Shown here: positions 34,005-44,584 of the stretch, piece after piece
Layout: each line of letters begins with the position of its first letter
How positions within the stretch are numbered: position 1 is the first letter of the stretch
Assembly: GCA_013215095.1 (NCBI GenBank)
Contig: JABSPM010000088.1
Coordinates: 1 to 64,000 of the forward strand
Source: Flavobacteriaceae bacterium
Lineage (GTDB): Bacteria; Bacteroidota; Bacteroidia; Flavobacteriales; Flavobacteriaceae
Length of the DNA: 64,000 nucleotides
Direction of reading: 5' to 3'
Made by a program: the position numbers and the translations under genes
The notes under the pieces: model-generated
What the model saw: only the letters and a program-made list of their open reading frames with translations
What the model was told of the DNA's origin: nothing
Databases searched by the model: none

Positions 34005-36800
34005 TTAAAATCTAAAATATATATTTAAAAAATATGTTGTGCCTCTTCCGTACCAGTACTTAGGTCCAAAAAGTCGCTTAGGATTATTTACATCTTCTAA
34101 TAATTCAGTGTAATTTGCATTTCTTGCTTGTTCAAACCCCCCACTCTTGTATTCCTTATTCAAAAGGTTATTTACGGTTGCAAAAAATCCCACCAAATAA
34201 TCCCCAATTTTCCAAGATTTACCACCAACAAGATTTACCACCATATAATCATCAAATTGCTCTTGTTTTAGTAATTCTCTAGCCACATTAGGGTCATAAT
34301 CATTCAGAGGTAAGCCGTCTGTTGGATCCAGATAAAAACTACTTGTTCTTGTCACAGGACTAACATCTATATATGTCTTAGAGAAAAAGTTTGACGTAGC
34401 TCCAAACCACCAATAATCAGGGTCTCTATATTCAAATCCAATCGAGGCTGCTTGTTGTGGTCCACCGGACACTTTATAGTCTTTTAAATTTGTAGTTCCA
34501 TCTCCATAAGTTACTACTTTATCGTCCACAGACAAATAAAAGTTCGGATTATTATCATAAGTATATTGCCCAAGCGATGCTGCACCTTTTAACTTAATTG
34601 TTGGTGTAACCTGAGCTTCTATACCAAATTCTGCGCCTATATGCTTCTTATCTACACCCTGCAATACCTCTGACACAAATTCATTGGTCTGGACAATACC
34701 ATTTTCATCCTCAAAACCTCCTATTCCATCTGCATAATAGAATGAGACTTCATTAGCATCTTGCATCTTTGTATAGAACCCTGTTAATCGTGCATTAACT
34801 AAAGGTGATCTAAAAATATAACTCGCGTCCAATGAAGTAATTTTTTCTTCCGTAATTTCATCTCCAGTAATATTTACTCCATTTACAACTCCTGCAATGT
34901 CATGGTTAGACCTTGCATTAGTAAATGTATTTCTTAATGATGGTGCTTTAGTTAAATAAGCAGCATTTATATCAATTAAATGCTTACCTGTGATTTTAAA
35001 GGTAAATCCACCTTTTGCACCTAAGCCGTTAAATTTAACTTTTGATCCTTTTCCGAATGAGTTTCCAATATTGGCACCATTCTCAAATAAACCTTCGCGC
35101 TGATATTCTGTTTTTGCATAACTCCCCGCTACATAAAAATCAATTTTATTATACTTGAATAAAGCTTGCACATGACCACTATAAACCTTCGAAAACAGGT
35201 TGTAATTATATCTAAACTTGTCCCCTTCGCTTGCCACAAAATATGGGTTATTCGTGTCAAATGCGAAACCATCAAATGCATCTCGATTGAGATAGCCGGT
35301 AGTACTTCCTAACATGTCGATAATTTCTGCAAAATTCTCAGACTTTAAATTTCTATAATTTAGAGAAGCATTAAGCACAATATTCTCACTCAATTCACTA
35401 GAAAAAATCGTATTTGCTGTAAACTGTGAATCATCCACGCGATCTTCATACAATACATATGCTGCATAATTACCTGAAGCGTTATTAGTTAAATTGGCAT
35501 CATAAATGCGATTCCAGTCAATTTGACCGTTATTTATAAAATTTTGTTCAGCTTCATAAGCACCTGCTAAATCAGGGGCATCATCATCTGCCAAGAAGTA
35601 ACTTGGTAATTTTTGATAATATGCTGGGCTTGGGTTGGCACCGCCACCAAAATCTAATCTACTATTTGAGAGTTCACCCCATTGATATGCAAAATTTGTA
35701 TTCAAACTTGTCTTTTCACTCAAATTCCAATAATGATTTAGCATCACTATAGGTTCTTCTACTCTTTTTATTCTAGAATTACGTTTCTCACCATCGTGCC
35801 ATCCCCAGTACTCGTTATATCTAATATCTTTTAGGTCGTAAACCTCTTGAGTATTTGGTGACGATTTACCTCTTCTATTTGGCGCATAAACTCCTGCAAT
35901 ATTTAAACTATGTTTATCGTTAATTTTTTTCTCTACAGAAACAAAGAATGAATTTGCATCATAAAAGGTAGCATCTTGATAACCTTCATCCCCCCATCGC
36001 CTTCCAATAGATAATGAATATGACCATCCACCTTCAACCAAACCAGAAGCATAACTTGCCATTAATCTGTTGGTGTAACTTCGGTTGGATGATGAATATG
36101 TAATTCTACCGCCTTTTCTATAATGCGACGCTCTCACATCGATGTTAGTTGTTCCTAAAATACCACCAAAGTTATAAGCTGAAGGGGTAAGTCCTGTGGT
36201 GAATTCTTGATTTCTCATCACATCATTTAATCCTCCCCAATTACTCCATTGTGGTCTTCCATTAAACATTTTATTCATCTCAACACCATTCATAAGAACG
36301 GTACCGTTTTCAGAATCTAATCCACGTACTCTAAAGAAGGATGAACTAAATTCAAAAGCAGCTGTACGCTGAAATATATCTTGAGATGATGATAGTAAGC
36401 CAGAAATATTGTCTGCGCCACTTGTATCATCATTAAGCTCATCATCAGATAAAGTAATGGTAAACAAGTCTGGACTATCAGAGACGTCTATTTTTAAAAA
36501 CATGTCTGTAATCTCAAGTGTTTGGGCTTGATTGACAACTATCGGAAATCTTGCAGTTATATAACCACTTTTAGAGAGGCTTAACACATGCTCTCCTAAA
36601 GGTACATTTTCTGTAAATACGAATTCTCCAGAAGCGTCTGTGGTTGTAAATTGTGAAGTTCCCTCAATAGTTATTGTTACATTAGGGATTAATTCTCCTG
36701 TGACTGCATCTTTTACACTACCTTTTATAATAGTTTGTTGCGCGACAGATGAAAACGCAGTGAAAATTCCTAATAAGAAAACAAAAAAAAAATTTTTCAT
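34005..36800 (-). CDS. TonB-dependent receptor
   Basis: 931 residues. Signal peptide ending SSVAQ, then a carboxypeptidase-regulatory-like domain (about 22-110, KGSVKDAVTGELIPNVTI). A plug follows (RVRGLDSENGTVLMNGVEM, about 155-250), and a long beta barrel ends TYFLNIYFRF. It imports an unknown substrate across the outer membrane with TonB energy. A DUF5689 lipoprotein follows and a secreted nuclease/phosphatase-like gene diverges upstream. This suggests uptake of a phosphorus- or nucleic-acid-derived substrate; that is inference. It is intact although its partner gene is broken. Confidence 0.9.
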   Translation of the reverse strand: MKNFFFVFLLGIFTAFSSVAQQTIIKGSVKDAVTGELIPNVTITIEGTSQFTTTDASGEFVFTENVPLGEHVLSLSKSGYITARFPIVVNQAQTLEITDMFLKIDVSDSPDLFTITLSDDELNDDTSGADNISGLLSSSQDIFQRTAAFEFSSSFFRVRGLDSENGTVLMNGVEMNKMFNGRPQWSNWGGLNDVMRNQEFTTGLTPSAYNFGGILGTTNIDVRASHYRKGGRITYSSSNRSYTNRLMASYASGLVEGGWSYSLSIGRRWGDEGYQDATFYDANSFFVSVEKKINDKHSLNIAGVYAPNRRGKSSPNTQEVYDLKDIRYNEYWGWHDGEKRNSRIKRVEEPIVMLNHYWNLSEKTSLNTNFAYQWGELSNSRLDFGGGANPSPAYYQKLPSYFLADDDAPDLAGAYEAEQNFINNGQIDWNRIYDANLTNNASGNYAAYVLYEDRVDDSQFTANTIFSSELSENIVLNASLNYRNLKSENFAEIIDMLGSTTGYLNRDAFDGFAFDTNNPYFVASEGDKFRYNYNLFSKVYSGHVQALFKYNKIDFYVAGSYAKTEYQREGLFENGANIGNSFGKGSKVKFNGLGAKGGFTFKITGKHLIDINAAYLTKAPSLRNTFTNARSNHDIAGVVNGVNITGDEITEEKITSLDASYIFRSPLVNARLTGFYTKMQDANEVSFYYADGIGGFEDENGIVQTNEFVSEVLQGVDKKHIGAEFGIEAQVTPTIKLKGAASLGQYTYDNNPNFYLSVDDKVVTYGDGTTNLKDYKVSGGPQQAASIGFEYRDPDYWWFGATSNFFSKTYIDVSPVTRTSSFYLDPTDGLPLNDYDPNVARELLKQEQFDDYMVVNLVGGKSWKIGDYLVGFFATVNNLLNKEYKSGGFEQARNANYTELLEDVNNPKRLFGPKYWYGRGTTYFLNIYFRF

Positions 36801-36941
36801 TGTTAAATTTATAGTTAGTAATCGATTTTCCTTTAAAATAATAAATATTTAAAGCCTGCAAATCTACATTATTTCTGATTAATAATTACTTTTGGTGCAA
36901 GATTTGATTAATGAATTAACACAAACATAATCACACAAAAC

Positions 36942-38018
36942 ATGAAAAAATTAAGTTTAATCTTTCTTGGTATTTGTTTTTTTTCAGCCTTAAGTATTAA
37001 TGCTCAGGAAAAAAGAAAATTTAAAATTCATACTATTGCATTTTATAATGTAGAGAATTTGTTTGACCCATTAGATGACCCAAATAAATTAGATGAAAGA
37101 AGTCCTATAATGGAAATGAGTTTTGATAGAGAAAACATTTACAAAAAAAAGGTGAATAATATGGCGAGAGTTATTTCTGAAATAGGCGCTGATATCTCAA
37201 GAAATGCGCCCGCAATCATAGGAATTTGTGAAGTTGAAAATCGCAAAGTCGTTGATGATTTAGCTAATGATGATAACTTAGTAAAAAAAGACTATGGTAT
37301 TGTCCATTTTGATTCGCCAGATGCACGTGGGATAGATGTCGCTTTAATGTATCAAAAATCGCTGTTTGTACCTATAGACGCTAGCAAACATGCACTAAAA
37401 ATTTACGATGACTCCTCCAAAGAACGCATATATACTAGAGACCAATTACTCGTAAGTGGTCAGCTTGAAGGAGAACTTATACATATTATTGTAAATCACT
37501 GGCCTTCTCGCCGAGGTGGAGAAGCTAGAAGTAGGCCAAAACGTGTAGCCGCTGCAAAACTAAATAAACGTATTATAGATTCGCTGCAAGCCATTAATCC
37601 TTATGCTAAAATATTTACTATGGGTGATTTGAATGACAACCCAACAAATACGAGTGTAAAAAAGATACTTAATGCAAAAAAGGATAAAGAAGATGTACAG
37701 CTTAAAGGTATCTACAACCCTATGGAAGCATTCTTTAAAAAAGGTCTTGGCTCCAATGCTTATCGCGATGCATGGAGTTTATTTGACCAAATAATGATTA
37801 CAGAGCCCCTTTTAGAAAAAGAGTATTCGTCATTTAGATTTTACAAAGCAGGAATATATAATGCGCATTATTTAACCAATAAAAAAGGGAGATATAAGGG
37901 GTATCCTTTACGAAGTTTTGCTAACGGCAGTTTTACAAATGGTTTTAGTGACCACTTTCCTGTATATGTTCATATCATCAAAGAAGTTTCTAAGAAGAAT
38001 AAAAATACAGGAAGCTAA
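36942..38018 (+). CDS. Secreted endonuclease/exonuclease/phosphatase-family protein
   Basis: 358 residues, signal peptide ending SINAQ. The EEP fold shows FYNVENLFDPLDD, IGICEVENRKV (metal-binding Glu), VNHWPSRRGG, MGDLNDNPTN (catalytic Asp/Asn) and SDHFPVYV (catalytic His). The family includes DNases, phosphodiesterases and phosphatases; as a secreted protein it may release phosphate or nucleosides. It diverges from the TonB receptor, with 141 bp between start codons. TACTTTTG at 36887-36894 is a possible -7 element. Confidence 0.88.
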   Translation: MKKLSLIFLGICFFSALSINAQEKRKFKIHTIAFYNVENLFDPLDDPNKLDERSPIMEMSFDRENIYKKKVNNMARVISEIGADISRNAPAIIGICEVENRKVVDDLANDDNLVKKDYGIVHFDSPDARGIDVALMYQKSLFVPIDASKHALKIYDDSSKERIYTRDQLLVSGQLEGELIHIIVNHWPSRRGGEARSRPKRVAAAKLNKRIIDSLQAINPYAKIFTMGDLNDNPTNTSVKKILNAKKDKEDVQLKGIYNPMEAFFKKGLGSNAYRDAWSLFDQIMITEPLLEKEYSSFRFYKAGIYNAHYLTNKKGRYKGYPLRSFANGSFTNGFSDHFPVYVHIIKEVSKKNKNTGS

Positions 38019-38054
38019 AAAAAGTGCTGTAAACTCTGCTTACAGCACTTTTTT
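38017..38054 (+). terminator. Bidirectional terminator after the EEP gene
   Basis: Stem of about 15 bp with arms AAAAAAGTGCTGTAA and TTACAGCACTTTTTT; it lies between convergent genes and has A and T tracts on both sides. Confidence 0.9.
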
Positions 38055-38068
38055 GTTCGATTTTGTTG

Positions 38069-38509
38069 CTACCAGTTTAACCACATACGATAGGGAATTC
38101 TTGACGCCAATAAAACCAAACCTATGAGGTAAAACAGGGCTATTATTTTATATTTTACCTTAGAGTTTCTCTTTTTTTTGTGCTTAGAATAGCCCTTTGT
38201 GATACACACAATCGCAAGAATATTAACAATAGGATGCTCTACAAGATACAATCTTGCTAAGGAGTTACTCATGACTCCTGCACCCAATTCTCCCCACAAG
38301 GCAAATCTTGGAGATACAAAATACAGTATCATCCCAATCATTAGCTGCAAGTGAGAAACAATTAATCCAAAAAGTGCTAATCTAAAGGCTTTTGCTGTGT
38401 AGACCTTTTTAGAGGCCAAACCTATAAAAGCTCCTACTACGGTAACCACTATGACCCCAAGCACCAAAAATGCCCAATACGAATGTAAATTTTTGATTAG
38501 ATTATACAT
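38069..38509 (-). CDS. Four-helix membrane protein with conserved-looking histidines
   Basis: 146 residues with four hydrophobic helices. His9 (NLHSYWAFL), His53 (VSHLQLMIG) and His92 (VEHPIVNI) lie in or at helix ends, as in cytochrome b-like proteins, so haem binding is possible but unproven. A basic loop (KGYSKHKKKRNSKVKYK) faces the cytoplasm. I recall the family as common and uncharacterised in Bacteroidota. It stands alone between two terminators. Confidence 0.75.
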   Translation of the reverse strand: MYNLIKNLHSYWAFLVLGVIVVTVVGAFIGLASKKVYTAKAFRLALFGLIVSHLQLMIGMILYFVSPRFALWGELGAGVMSNSLARLYLVEHPIVNILAIVCITKGYSKHKKKRNSKVKYKIIALFYLIGLVLLASRIPYRMWLNW

Positions 38510-38705
38510 AAAGATATTTCATTAGTTCTGATCACACACCTTTTTTGAAAATAACAGTTTGGCTCTGGACATTACATTCTCTTCTATTTCTTAATAAAAA
38601 CAAATCGCAGCTATTATTAGCTCTAGAAATAAAAGTCGTCCGTTCCGAAATCAAACAATTACAAAAAAGAAATGGCTTATCACGCTAAAATAACGAATTA
38701 TAGAC

Positions 38706-38735
38706 ATAAAAAAACCTGCTCATTGAGCAGGTTTT
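38706..38735 (-). terminator. Terminator of the second TonB receptor
   Basis: An 11-bp stem AAAACCTGCTC / GAGCAGGTTTT with a 3-nt loop and a minus-strand T-run, 36 bp after the stop. Confidence 0.9.
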
Positions 38736-38770
38736 CTAATATTTTTTGATTCTAAATAACAGATTCGAAA

Positions 38771-41470
38771 TTAGAATTTATAACGCAAACTTACATTCCA
38801 AGTTCTACCAAATCCAAAGAACCCTTGGTTTGCCGTATCAATACCTTTGTACGTAACTCCAGAGGCATCTTCATCCCCTTCTTGTATATTAGATCTCAAC
38901 TCAGACAAGTACACATTATCAAATATGTTATTGATGTTTACTCTAAAATTTAAAGATTTATCCTTGTCTTTTCCTAATTCTAATTTGTAAGATACACCAG
39001 CATCCACTAAATTGTAGCTTGGCAATTCTAAATTACTACTTACAGCTCCAACATTTGCATATAACTTATCGTAGTATCTAAAATCAGCATCTATAGATAG
39101 GTTTTTCACTATATTATAATCTGCACCTAACCCTAAAGTAAATTGTGCAGCATCACCAACTTCGCCACCATCGATATCTTCCTCTTCTGTGCTTTCTATA
39201 TTTTGCTCATCATCTCTAATTTGAGTTACAACTGTGCCTTTATACTTCCAATCACCAACTGATACAAATCCTTTAACTTTCAATACATCCATTGGTTTCG
39301 CTGTAAAATCTAACTCTACCCCTTGGTGAAGTTGCTCAACCCCAAAATTAGTCCTGTATTTTAACACGCCATCTTCAACAAACGAACTACCTTCAACTCT
39401 ATCTTTCCATTGTGTTCTATATAAATTTAGGTTTGCAGAAAAGAATTCACTCTTGAATGCATAACCTGCCTCCAAACCAAAAATAGTTTCATTTTCTGCT
39501 AAAGGAAATCTTTGGTTTGTATATTCAGGAAAGATGTTATCAAAAAATGGTTGTCTACTATATAATCCTGTATTTGCATAAACATGATGAGCCTCTGTAA
39601 ATTTATAACTCCCACCTAATTTTAAATTGTAACCAAACTCAGAAACTTTCTCAGAATCTGTTCCTGCTGTAATTTCATCTGGTAATGGCGTTGTAGTTCC
39701 TTGCGATGATGTACCGTTTATCAAATCGGCATCCGCATATTGATAATAATCAAAACGCTGATACCATTGATTATTAACAGCACCTTGGAAAAATGCTGAG
39801 AACTCATCTTTAGAATATTCAAGTTGTCCAAACACTCCTCCATAAGAAATACGCTCCGCTGTATCATAAGCGATTCTATCTTCACGATCTATGTTGGCAA
39901 ATAATGCCGACCACGGATTTGCAGACATAGACTCTGAAGTTTCAACAAACTTATAATCGCCATAACTTCCATAAATTTGGTGATTGTTATTTTGATCTAT
40001 TAAACCGATTTCTTCTCTCCAAGAGCTTAAGCCATGAAAATCTTCTACAATTCTAAAGTGCTCGCCAAAATAAGTTCTTACATCAAATCCTATATTAAAA
40101 GTCAAGTTTTCAGTAATCGTATTTTCTAAATTAGACACTACGCCATACCAGTTATGCATGTTCATAGAAGAACGTGTAATATAACCTCCACCAGCTGTAT
40201 AATATCCTCCTGCTCCATTTTCCACGCTATTATTAAAGGCATATATTGCATCATAATCTATTTGCCCGTCTGGTGTTGCATCGCCTTGGTCACCTCTTGG
40301 TCCAGTTCCTCCACCACGACCCCAAGACGCATATAATACAGTAGATATTTCAGTCTTTTCATTTATTTTGAAATCCCAGTTTAAATTTGCAATTGGTTTA
40401 TGATAGAAATTTCTTCTAGAAGTCATATACTCGCCTCCATAAGTTCCCCAATTACTATTAAAACGTCGTCCTCTTTCAAGATAAGTACCAATCTCTTCTG
40501 AAAACGCTTGATCATGTCGTTGAGGTGCACCAGTTAATAAGAAATTAAAATTATGCTTATCATTTGGCGTATAACCCAAAGAAAAGAAGTATGTCTGTCC
40601 TTCTCCAAAAGTACCATCCATGTAACCATCACCTTGCCAATGCGATAACATAAAAGAAGCACCCCATCCTTTTTCGTTTTTTCCTGTATTATACATTACC
40701 GTTGTTTTAAGATAATCATCATTTGCAATTCCTGCATACATATATCCACCTTCGGTTTTATTAGTCGTTCTCATCACAAAATTCACAGTACCTCCTACAG
40801 AAGAAATTGCTAATTTTGAAGCTCCAAGTCCTCTTTGGATTTGCACCGCAGCCGCAATGTCATTAATTCCTGACCAGTTAGACCAGTACATTCTACCATC
40901 TTCCATACCATTAATAGGTTGCCCGTTTAATAAATACGCCGTATTTGTTTGATCAAAACCACGTACATTAATTCTAGAATCTCCAAATCCTCCTGTTTGA
41001 CCAGCTACATAAACAGATGGTGTATTTACCAATGTCATTGTTACATCTTGTGCTCCAATTTTATTTTGGATTTCACTCGCTTTAATAGTAGATACTGCTA
41101 CAGGTGTTTTTCTGTCTTCAGCCAAATCAATAACCCCTGTACCAACAATCACTATTTCATCTAAAGAATTATCTGCTGATAAGGCAACATTACTAAGGTT
41201 TGTATTTCCATTAAAAGCTACAGTTACTGTAGCGTAACCCACAAAAGAAATCACAATCTCACCTGAGGATGATTGCGTCTTTAATGTAAACTTCCCATCA
41301 AAATCAGTTGTCGTTCCGTTTTGAGTTCCTTTTTCAATAACGTTGGCTCCAGGAAGCGGAGCATTAAGATCAGAATCCATAACAGTTCCTGTAACTGTAC
41401 TTTGTGACATTGCTGCGGTAGAAGTAAACATTACTACAGCGACTAACAAAAATTGAGTAATTTTTCTCAT
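38771..41470 (-). CDS. TonB-dependent receptor with CarboxypepD-like domain
   Basis: 899 residues. Signal peptide ending AAMSQ, carboxypeptidase-regulatory-like domain (about 23-110, TGTVMDSDLNAPLPGANV and TTTDFDGKFTLK). A TonB-box-like DEIVIVGTG lies near 105-115. The plug has INVRGFDQTNTAYLLNGQPI and the barrel ends FGRTWNVSLRYKF. It has no adjacent SusD or lipoprotein gene, and it is followed by its own terminator, so it is monocistronic. Substrate unknown. A palindrome lies in its promoter region. Confidence 0.92.
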   Translation of the reverse strand: MRKITQFLLVAVVMFTSTAAMSQSTVTGTVMDSDLNAPLPGANVIEKGTQNGTTTDFDGKFTLKTQSSSGEIVISFVGYATVTVAFNGNTNLSNVALSADNSLDEIVIVGTGVIDLAEDRKTPVAVSTIKASEIQNKIGAQDVTMTLVNTPSVYVAGQTGGFGDSRINVRGFDQTNTAYLLNGQPINGMEDGRMYWSNWSGINDIAAAVQIQRGLGASKLAISSVGGTVNFVMRTTNKTEGGYMYAGIANDDYLKTTVMYNTGKNEKGWGASFMLSHWQGDGYMDGTFGEGQTYFFSLGYTPNDKHNFNFLLTGAPQRHDQAFSEEIGTYLERGRRFNSNWGTYGGEYMTSRRNFYHKPIANLNWDFKINEKTEISTVLYASWGRGGGTGPRGDQGDATPDGQIDYDAIYAFNNSVENGAGGYYTAGGGYITRSSMNMHNWYGVVSNLENTITENLTFNIGFDVRTYFGEHFRIVEDFHGLSSWREEIGLIDQNNNHQIYGSYGDYKFVETSESMSANPWSALFANIDREDRIAYDTAERISYGGVFGQLEYSKDEFSAFFQGAVNNQWYQRFDYYQYADADLINGTSSQGTTTPLPDEITAGTDSEKVSEFGYNLKLGGSYKFTEAHHVYANTGLYSRQPFFDNIFPEYTNQRFPLAENETIFGLEAGYAFKSEFFSANLNLYRTQWKDRVEGSSFVEDGVLKYRTNFGVEQLHQGVELDFTAKPMDVLKVKGFVSVGDWKYKGTVVTQIRDDEQNIESTEEEDIDGGEVGDAAQFTLGLGADYNIVKNLSIDADFRYYDKLYANVGAVSSNLELPSYNLVDAGVSYKLELGKDKDKSLNFRVNINNIFDNVYLSELRSNIQEGDEDASGVTYKGIDTANQGFFGFGRTWNVSLRYKF

Positions 41471-41501
41471 TTTAAATTAAAATTGGTTTTAATATTTTTG
41501 G

Positions 41502-41534
41502 CAAAACTACATAATAATTCACATTTTATGTGAA
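41502..41534 (-). promoter_or_regulatory. -7 element and palindromic operator candidate upstream of the TonB receptor
   Basis: TAGTTTTG on the minus strand (41502-41509) fits the Bacteroidota -7 element. Directly upstream is the palindrome TTCACAT-TTT-ATGTGAA (41518-41534), in the -12 to -35 zone where a bound regulator would block or help polymerase. There is no clear -33 TTG, which would suit an activator-dependent promoter. Confidence 0.5.
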
Positions 41535-41629
41535 CTAAATGTTAAGAAAATTTTTCTGAATTAAAATCACACATCTTAACAAAACACTGATTATCAATAC
41601 AACTAAGACTTGTGTTTTCTATTTCACAA

Positions 41630-43276
41630 CTAATGTGTTAAATTTTTGAAGATATCTATTAACTTTCTAGTTGAAGCGTCATGTTTGTTAATTTCCGATG
41701 TTTGAATTTCCTTAAGAATTCTACCTTCTAATTGCTTACCAAGTTCTACTCCAAATTGGTCATAACTAAAAATATTCCAAATGACACCCTGAACAAATAT
41801 CTTATGCTCATACATTGCTATAAGTTTACCTAAGCTTTCTGGTGTTAATTGATCTATTAAGATTGTCGTTGTTGGTTTGTTGCCTTCAAATGTTTTAAAT
41901 GGGGTTAATTGACCAATCTTATCGTCATTAATCTTAAGACGCTCTAATTCAAACAATACCTCATCACCTGTTTTACCTTTTAATAGTGCCTCTGTTTGCG
42001 CAAAACAACTAGACATTAACTTATTTTGATGCACTTTATTACCATAAAGTGAATTGGCAAACCCAATAAAATCTGCCGGAATTAATTTTGTACCTTGATG
42101 AATAAGCTGAAAAAAGGCGTGCTGTGCATTTGTTCCAGGAGCACCCCAAATAATATTACCCGTTTGAAAGCTCGCTGCTTTACCATTTCGCATTACCTGT
42201 TTTCCATTACTTTCCATAATGGCTTGTTGTAAATATGCTGAAAAGGAATTCAAATGCTGAGAATAAGGAATGATTGCCTCCGTTTCTGCTTTAAAAAAAT
42301 TATTATACCAGATACTTATAAAACTTAATATTACAGGTATATTGGCATCAAAAGAACGTGTTCTAAAGTGCTTATCCATTTTATAGCCACCATGAAGCAG
42401 TGCCTCATAATTACTATAACCTAAAGCCAGACTTATACTTAAACCTACCGCACTCCACAATGAAAATCTGCCACCAACCCAATTCCACATTGGGAATATA
42501 TTCTCTTGATCAATACCGAATTTTTTCACCAATTCACTATTTGATGATACGGCTACAAAATGTGTTGCTATATCCGCTTCTGAAGCTTGCTCCAAAAACC
42601 ATTGTTTCACTGTATTTGCATTAGTGATTGTTTCTTGCGTACTAAAACTTTTTGAAACGATTATAAATAGCGTTGTTTCAGGGTTCAATTGCTCTAAAAT
42701 TTCAAACACATGATCTCCATCAACATTATGTATATAATGCGTGTTTAAATGATTCTTGTAGTACTTTAGAGCCTCTACAACCATTGACGGCCCAAGGTTT
42801 GAGCCTCCTATTCCAATACTTACAATGTCTGTAAATGCTTTATTGGTAAAGCCTTTTTTCTCTCCATCTACAACGGCATTTGTAAATGCTTCAATCTTTG
42901 CTCTTACCTTATAAATCTGTGGTACCACATCATTGTTATCCACATATATCTTAGCACTTTTCGGCGCTCTTAATGCGGTGTGCAATACAGCACGTTCTTC
43001 TGTTTCATTAATTCTATCGCCTTCAAAATAACGTTCTATTGCGTCTTTTAGCCCCACAGTCTCAGCTAATATTTCAAAAAGGTGTAAAGTTTGGGCCGTT
43101 ATCCTATTTTTTGAATAATCTACATAGAAATCCTCCCATTGCATTGAAAGCGTCTTTGCCCTATCGTTATCCTGTGCAAACCAATCTTTCATATGCGCAT
43201 CTTTAACGCTATCAAAGTGGGTTTTTAAAGCTTCCCAAGCTTTGGTTTTTGTTGGATCGACAGACTGTAATGCCAT
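41630..43276 (-). CDS. pgi: Glucose-6-phosphate isomerase
   Basis: 548 residues. Interconverts glucose-6-P and fructose-6-P in the cytoplasm. Motifs: SIGIGGSNLGPSMVVEAL, FIIVSKSFSTQETITN, VGGRFSLWSAVG and GAPGTNAQHAFFQLIHQG. Length is normal. It is the last gene of a run DUF3108-TDO-M23-pgi and starts 1 bp after the M23 stop, so it is probably co-transcribed. Confidence 0.96.
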   Translation of the reverse strand: MALQSVDPTKTKAWEALKTHFDSVKDAHMKDWFAQDNDRAKTLSMQWEDFYVDYSKNRITAQTLHLFEILAETVGLKDAIERYFEGDRINETEERAVLHTALRAPKSAKIYVDNNDVVPQIYKVRAKIEAFTNAVVDGEKKGFTNKAFTDIVSIGIGGSNLGPSMVVEALKYYKNHLNTHYIHNVDGDHVFEILEQLNPETTLFIIVSKSFSTQETITNANTVKQWFLEQASEADIATHFVAVSSNSELVKKFGIDQENIFPMWNWVGGRFSLWSAVGLSISLALGYSNYEALLHGGYKMDKHFRTRSFDANIPVILSFISIWYNNFFKAETEAIIPYSQHLNSFSAYLQQAIMESNGKQVMRNGKAASFQTGNIIWGAPGTNAQHAFFQLIHQGTKLIPADFIGFANSLYGNKVHQNKLMSSCFAQTEALLKGKTGDEVLFELERLKINDDKIGQLTPFKTFEGNKPTTTILIDQLTPESLGKLIAMYEHKIFVQGVIWNIFSYDQFGVELGKQLEGRILKEIQTSEINKHDASTRKLIDIFKNLTH

Positions 43277-43277
43277 T

Positions 43278-44564
43278 TTAATGCTCTAATTGTGTGATTG
43301 TAGATTCTGATAATTCTTCGTGAATAGGCTCTGGATATGTAACAGCATCTATACGTGCTTTTAAAGGTTCAATATAGGTTTTATATTTAGCTTTTAATGT
43401 ATCTGGAATTGCTTCTGCTGCAGGTAACTTTTGCTTGAATGGATCAACTTGTTCTCCATTTTTCCAAAAACGATAACATACGTGAGGTCCTCCTGTATTA
43501 CCAGTCATTCCTACCCAGCCAATAACGTCTCCTTGTTTTACATAATCTCCTTTTTTTACATTTTGGGCTTTCATATGTAAATACTGTGTACTATAAGTCG
43601 AATTGTGTTTGATTTTGACATATTTGCCATTACCTCCACGTCGTGTTGATTCTGTGACCGTTCCATTTGCGGTAGCAATAATTGGGGTTCCTATAGCAGC
43701 AGCAAAGTCAGTTCCTTTGTGTGGTCTTATTTTATTACCATAATATGCTATTCTTCTATTCAGATTATAACGCGAAGAAATTCTATACTTAAATTTTATT
43801 GGAGAAGTTAAAAACGTTCGACGTAGACTATTCGCATTTTCATCAAAATAATCTTCGACCTGGCGTGTTTCATCTACCATAAATTTAAAAGCATATAAGG
43901 GTTCGTTTTTATGCTCAAAATAGGTCGCATCAATACTTTCAATTCCTGCATGAATACTATCTTCAATAAAACGTTGTTTATATAAAATTTTAAAACGATC
44001 TCCTTTTTGAAGCTTATAAAAATCTAAAGTCCAAGCATAAACATCTGCCACATTATATGTTAAATCTGTAGGCAACCCGAGATTATCCATAGTTTCAGAA
44101 AAACTAGATTCTATAACACCTGATGCTTCCTTCTCAACAATCGTAATAGGCTTTCTTTCTTTGTAAACCACAATAGAATCACAAAATTCAATCACCACAT
44201 ACTCTACTTTATTTAATTGATAAATAAAACTTTGCGGCTGTTGCAACGTGTCTTTGCTACAGAGCAACATATATGGTTTTCCTATTTGTAGTTTTCTTAT
44301 ATCAAAGGAGTCTTTAGCTTTTTCTGCAATTTGAAATATTTTTGGATAACCCAGTCGGTTTCGTTCTAAAATTTCCCCAAAACTATCCCCATTTTTTATG
44401 GTATCTCTTATTACTTTGAAGTTATTAAGGTTATACCCAAACTCTATAACTTCTTTAAAATTTGATGCTATATACTTTTTTGATGCACCCGTTGTTTTAT
44501 TAGTATCACAAGCAAAAAAACAAATACATATAACAAGTACCCCTAAAAATTTAAAACGCTTCAT
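43278..44564 (-). CDS. M23-family peptidoglycan peptidase, lipoprotein
   Basis: 428 residues with lipobox Cys19 (CICFFACDTN). The C-terminal LytM/M23 domain (about 270-390) has the zinc motif RPHKGTDFAAAIGTPI (His and Asp), NGKYVKIKHNSTYSTQYLHM and the fold end WVGMTGNTGGPHVCYRFW with the second His. The preceding 200 residues are a LysM-like or OapA-like region seen in related proteins. It cleaves peptide cross-links of the wall or regulates an amidase. It sits between tryptophan dioxygenase and pgi with 20- and 1-bp gaps. Confidence 0.9.
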   Translation of the reverse strand: MKRFKFLGVLVICICFFACDTNKTTGASKKYIASNFKEVIEFGYNLNNFKVIRDTIKNGDSFGEILERNRLGYPKIFQIAEKAKDSFDIRKLQIGKPYMLLCSKDTLQQPQSFIYQLNKVEYVVIEFCDSIVVYKERKPITIVEKEASGVIESSFSETMDNLGLPTDLTYNVADVYAWTLDFYKLQKGDRFKILYKQRFIEDSIHAGIESIDATYFEHKNEPLYAFKFMVDETRQVEDYFDENANSLRRTFLTSPIKFKYRISSRYNLNRRIAYYGNKIRPHKGTDFAAAIGTPIIATANGTVTESTRRGGNGKYVKIKHNSTYSTQYLHMKAQNVKKGDYVKQGDVIGWVGMTGNTGGPHVCYRFWKNGEQVDPFKQKLPAAEAIPDTLKAKYKTYIEPLKARIDAVTYPEPIHEELSESTITQLEH

Positions 44565-44584
44565 TATAAATATTTCCTTAATAG

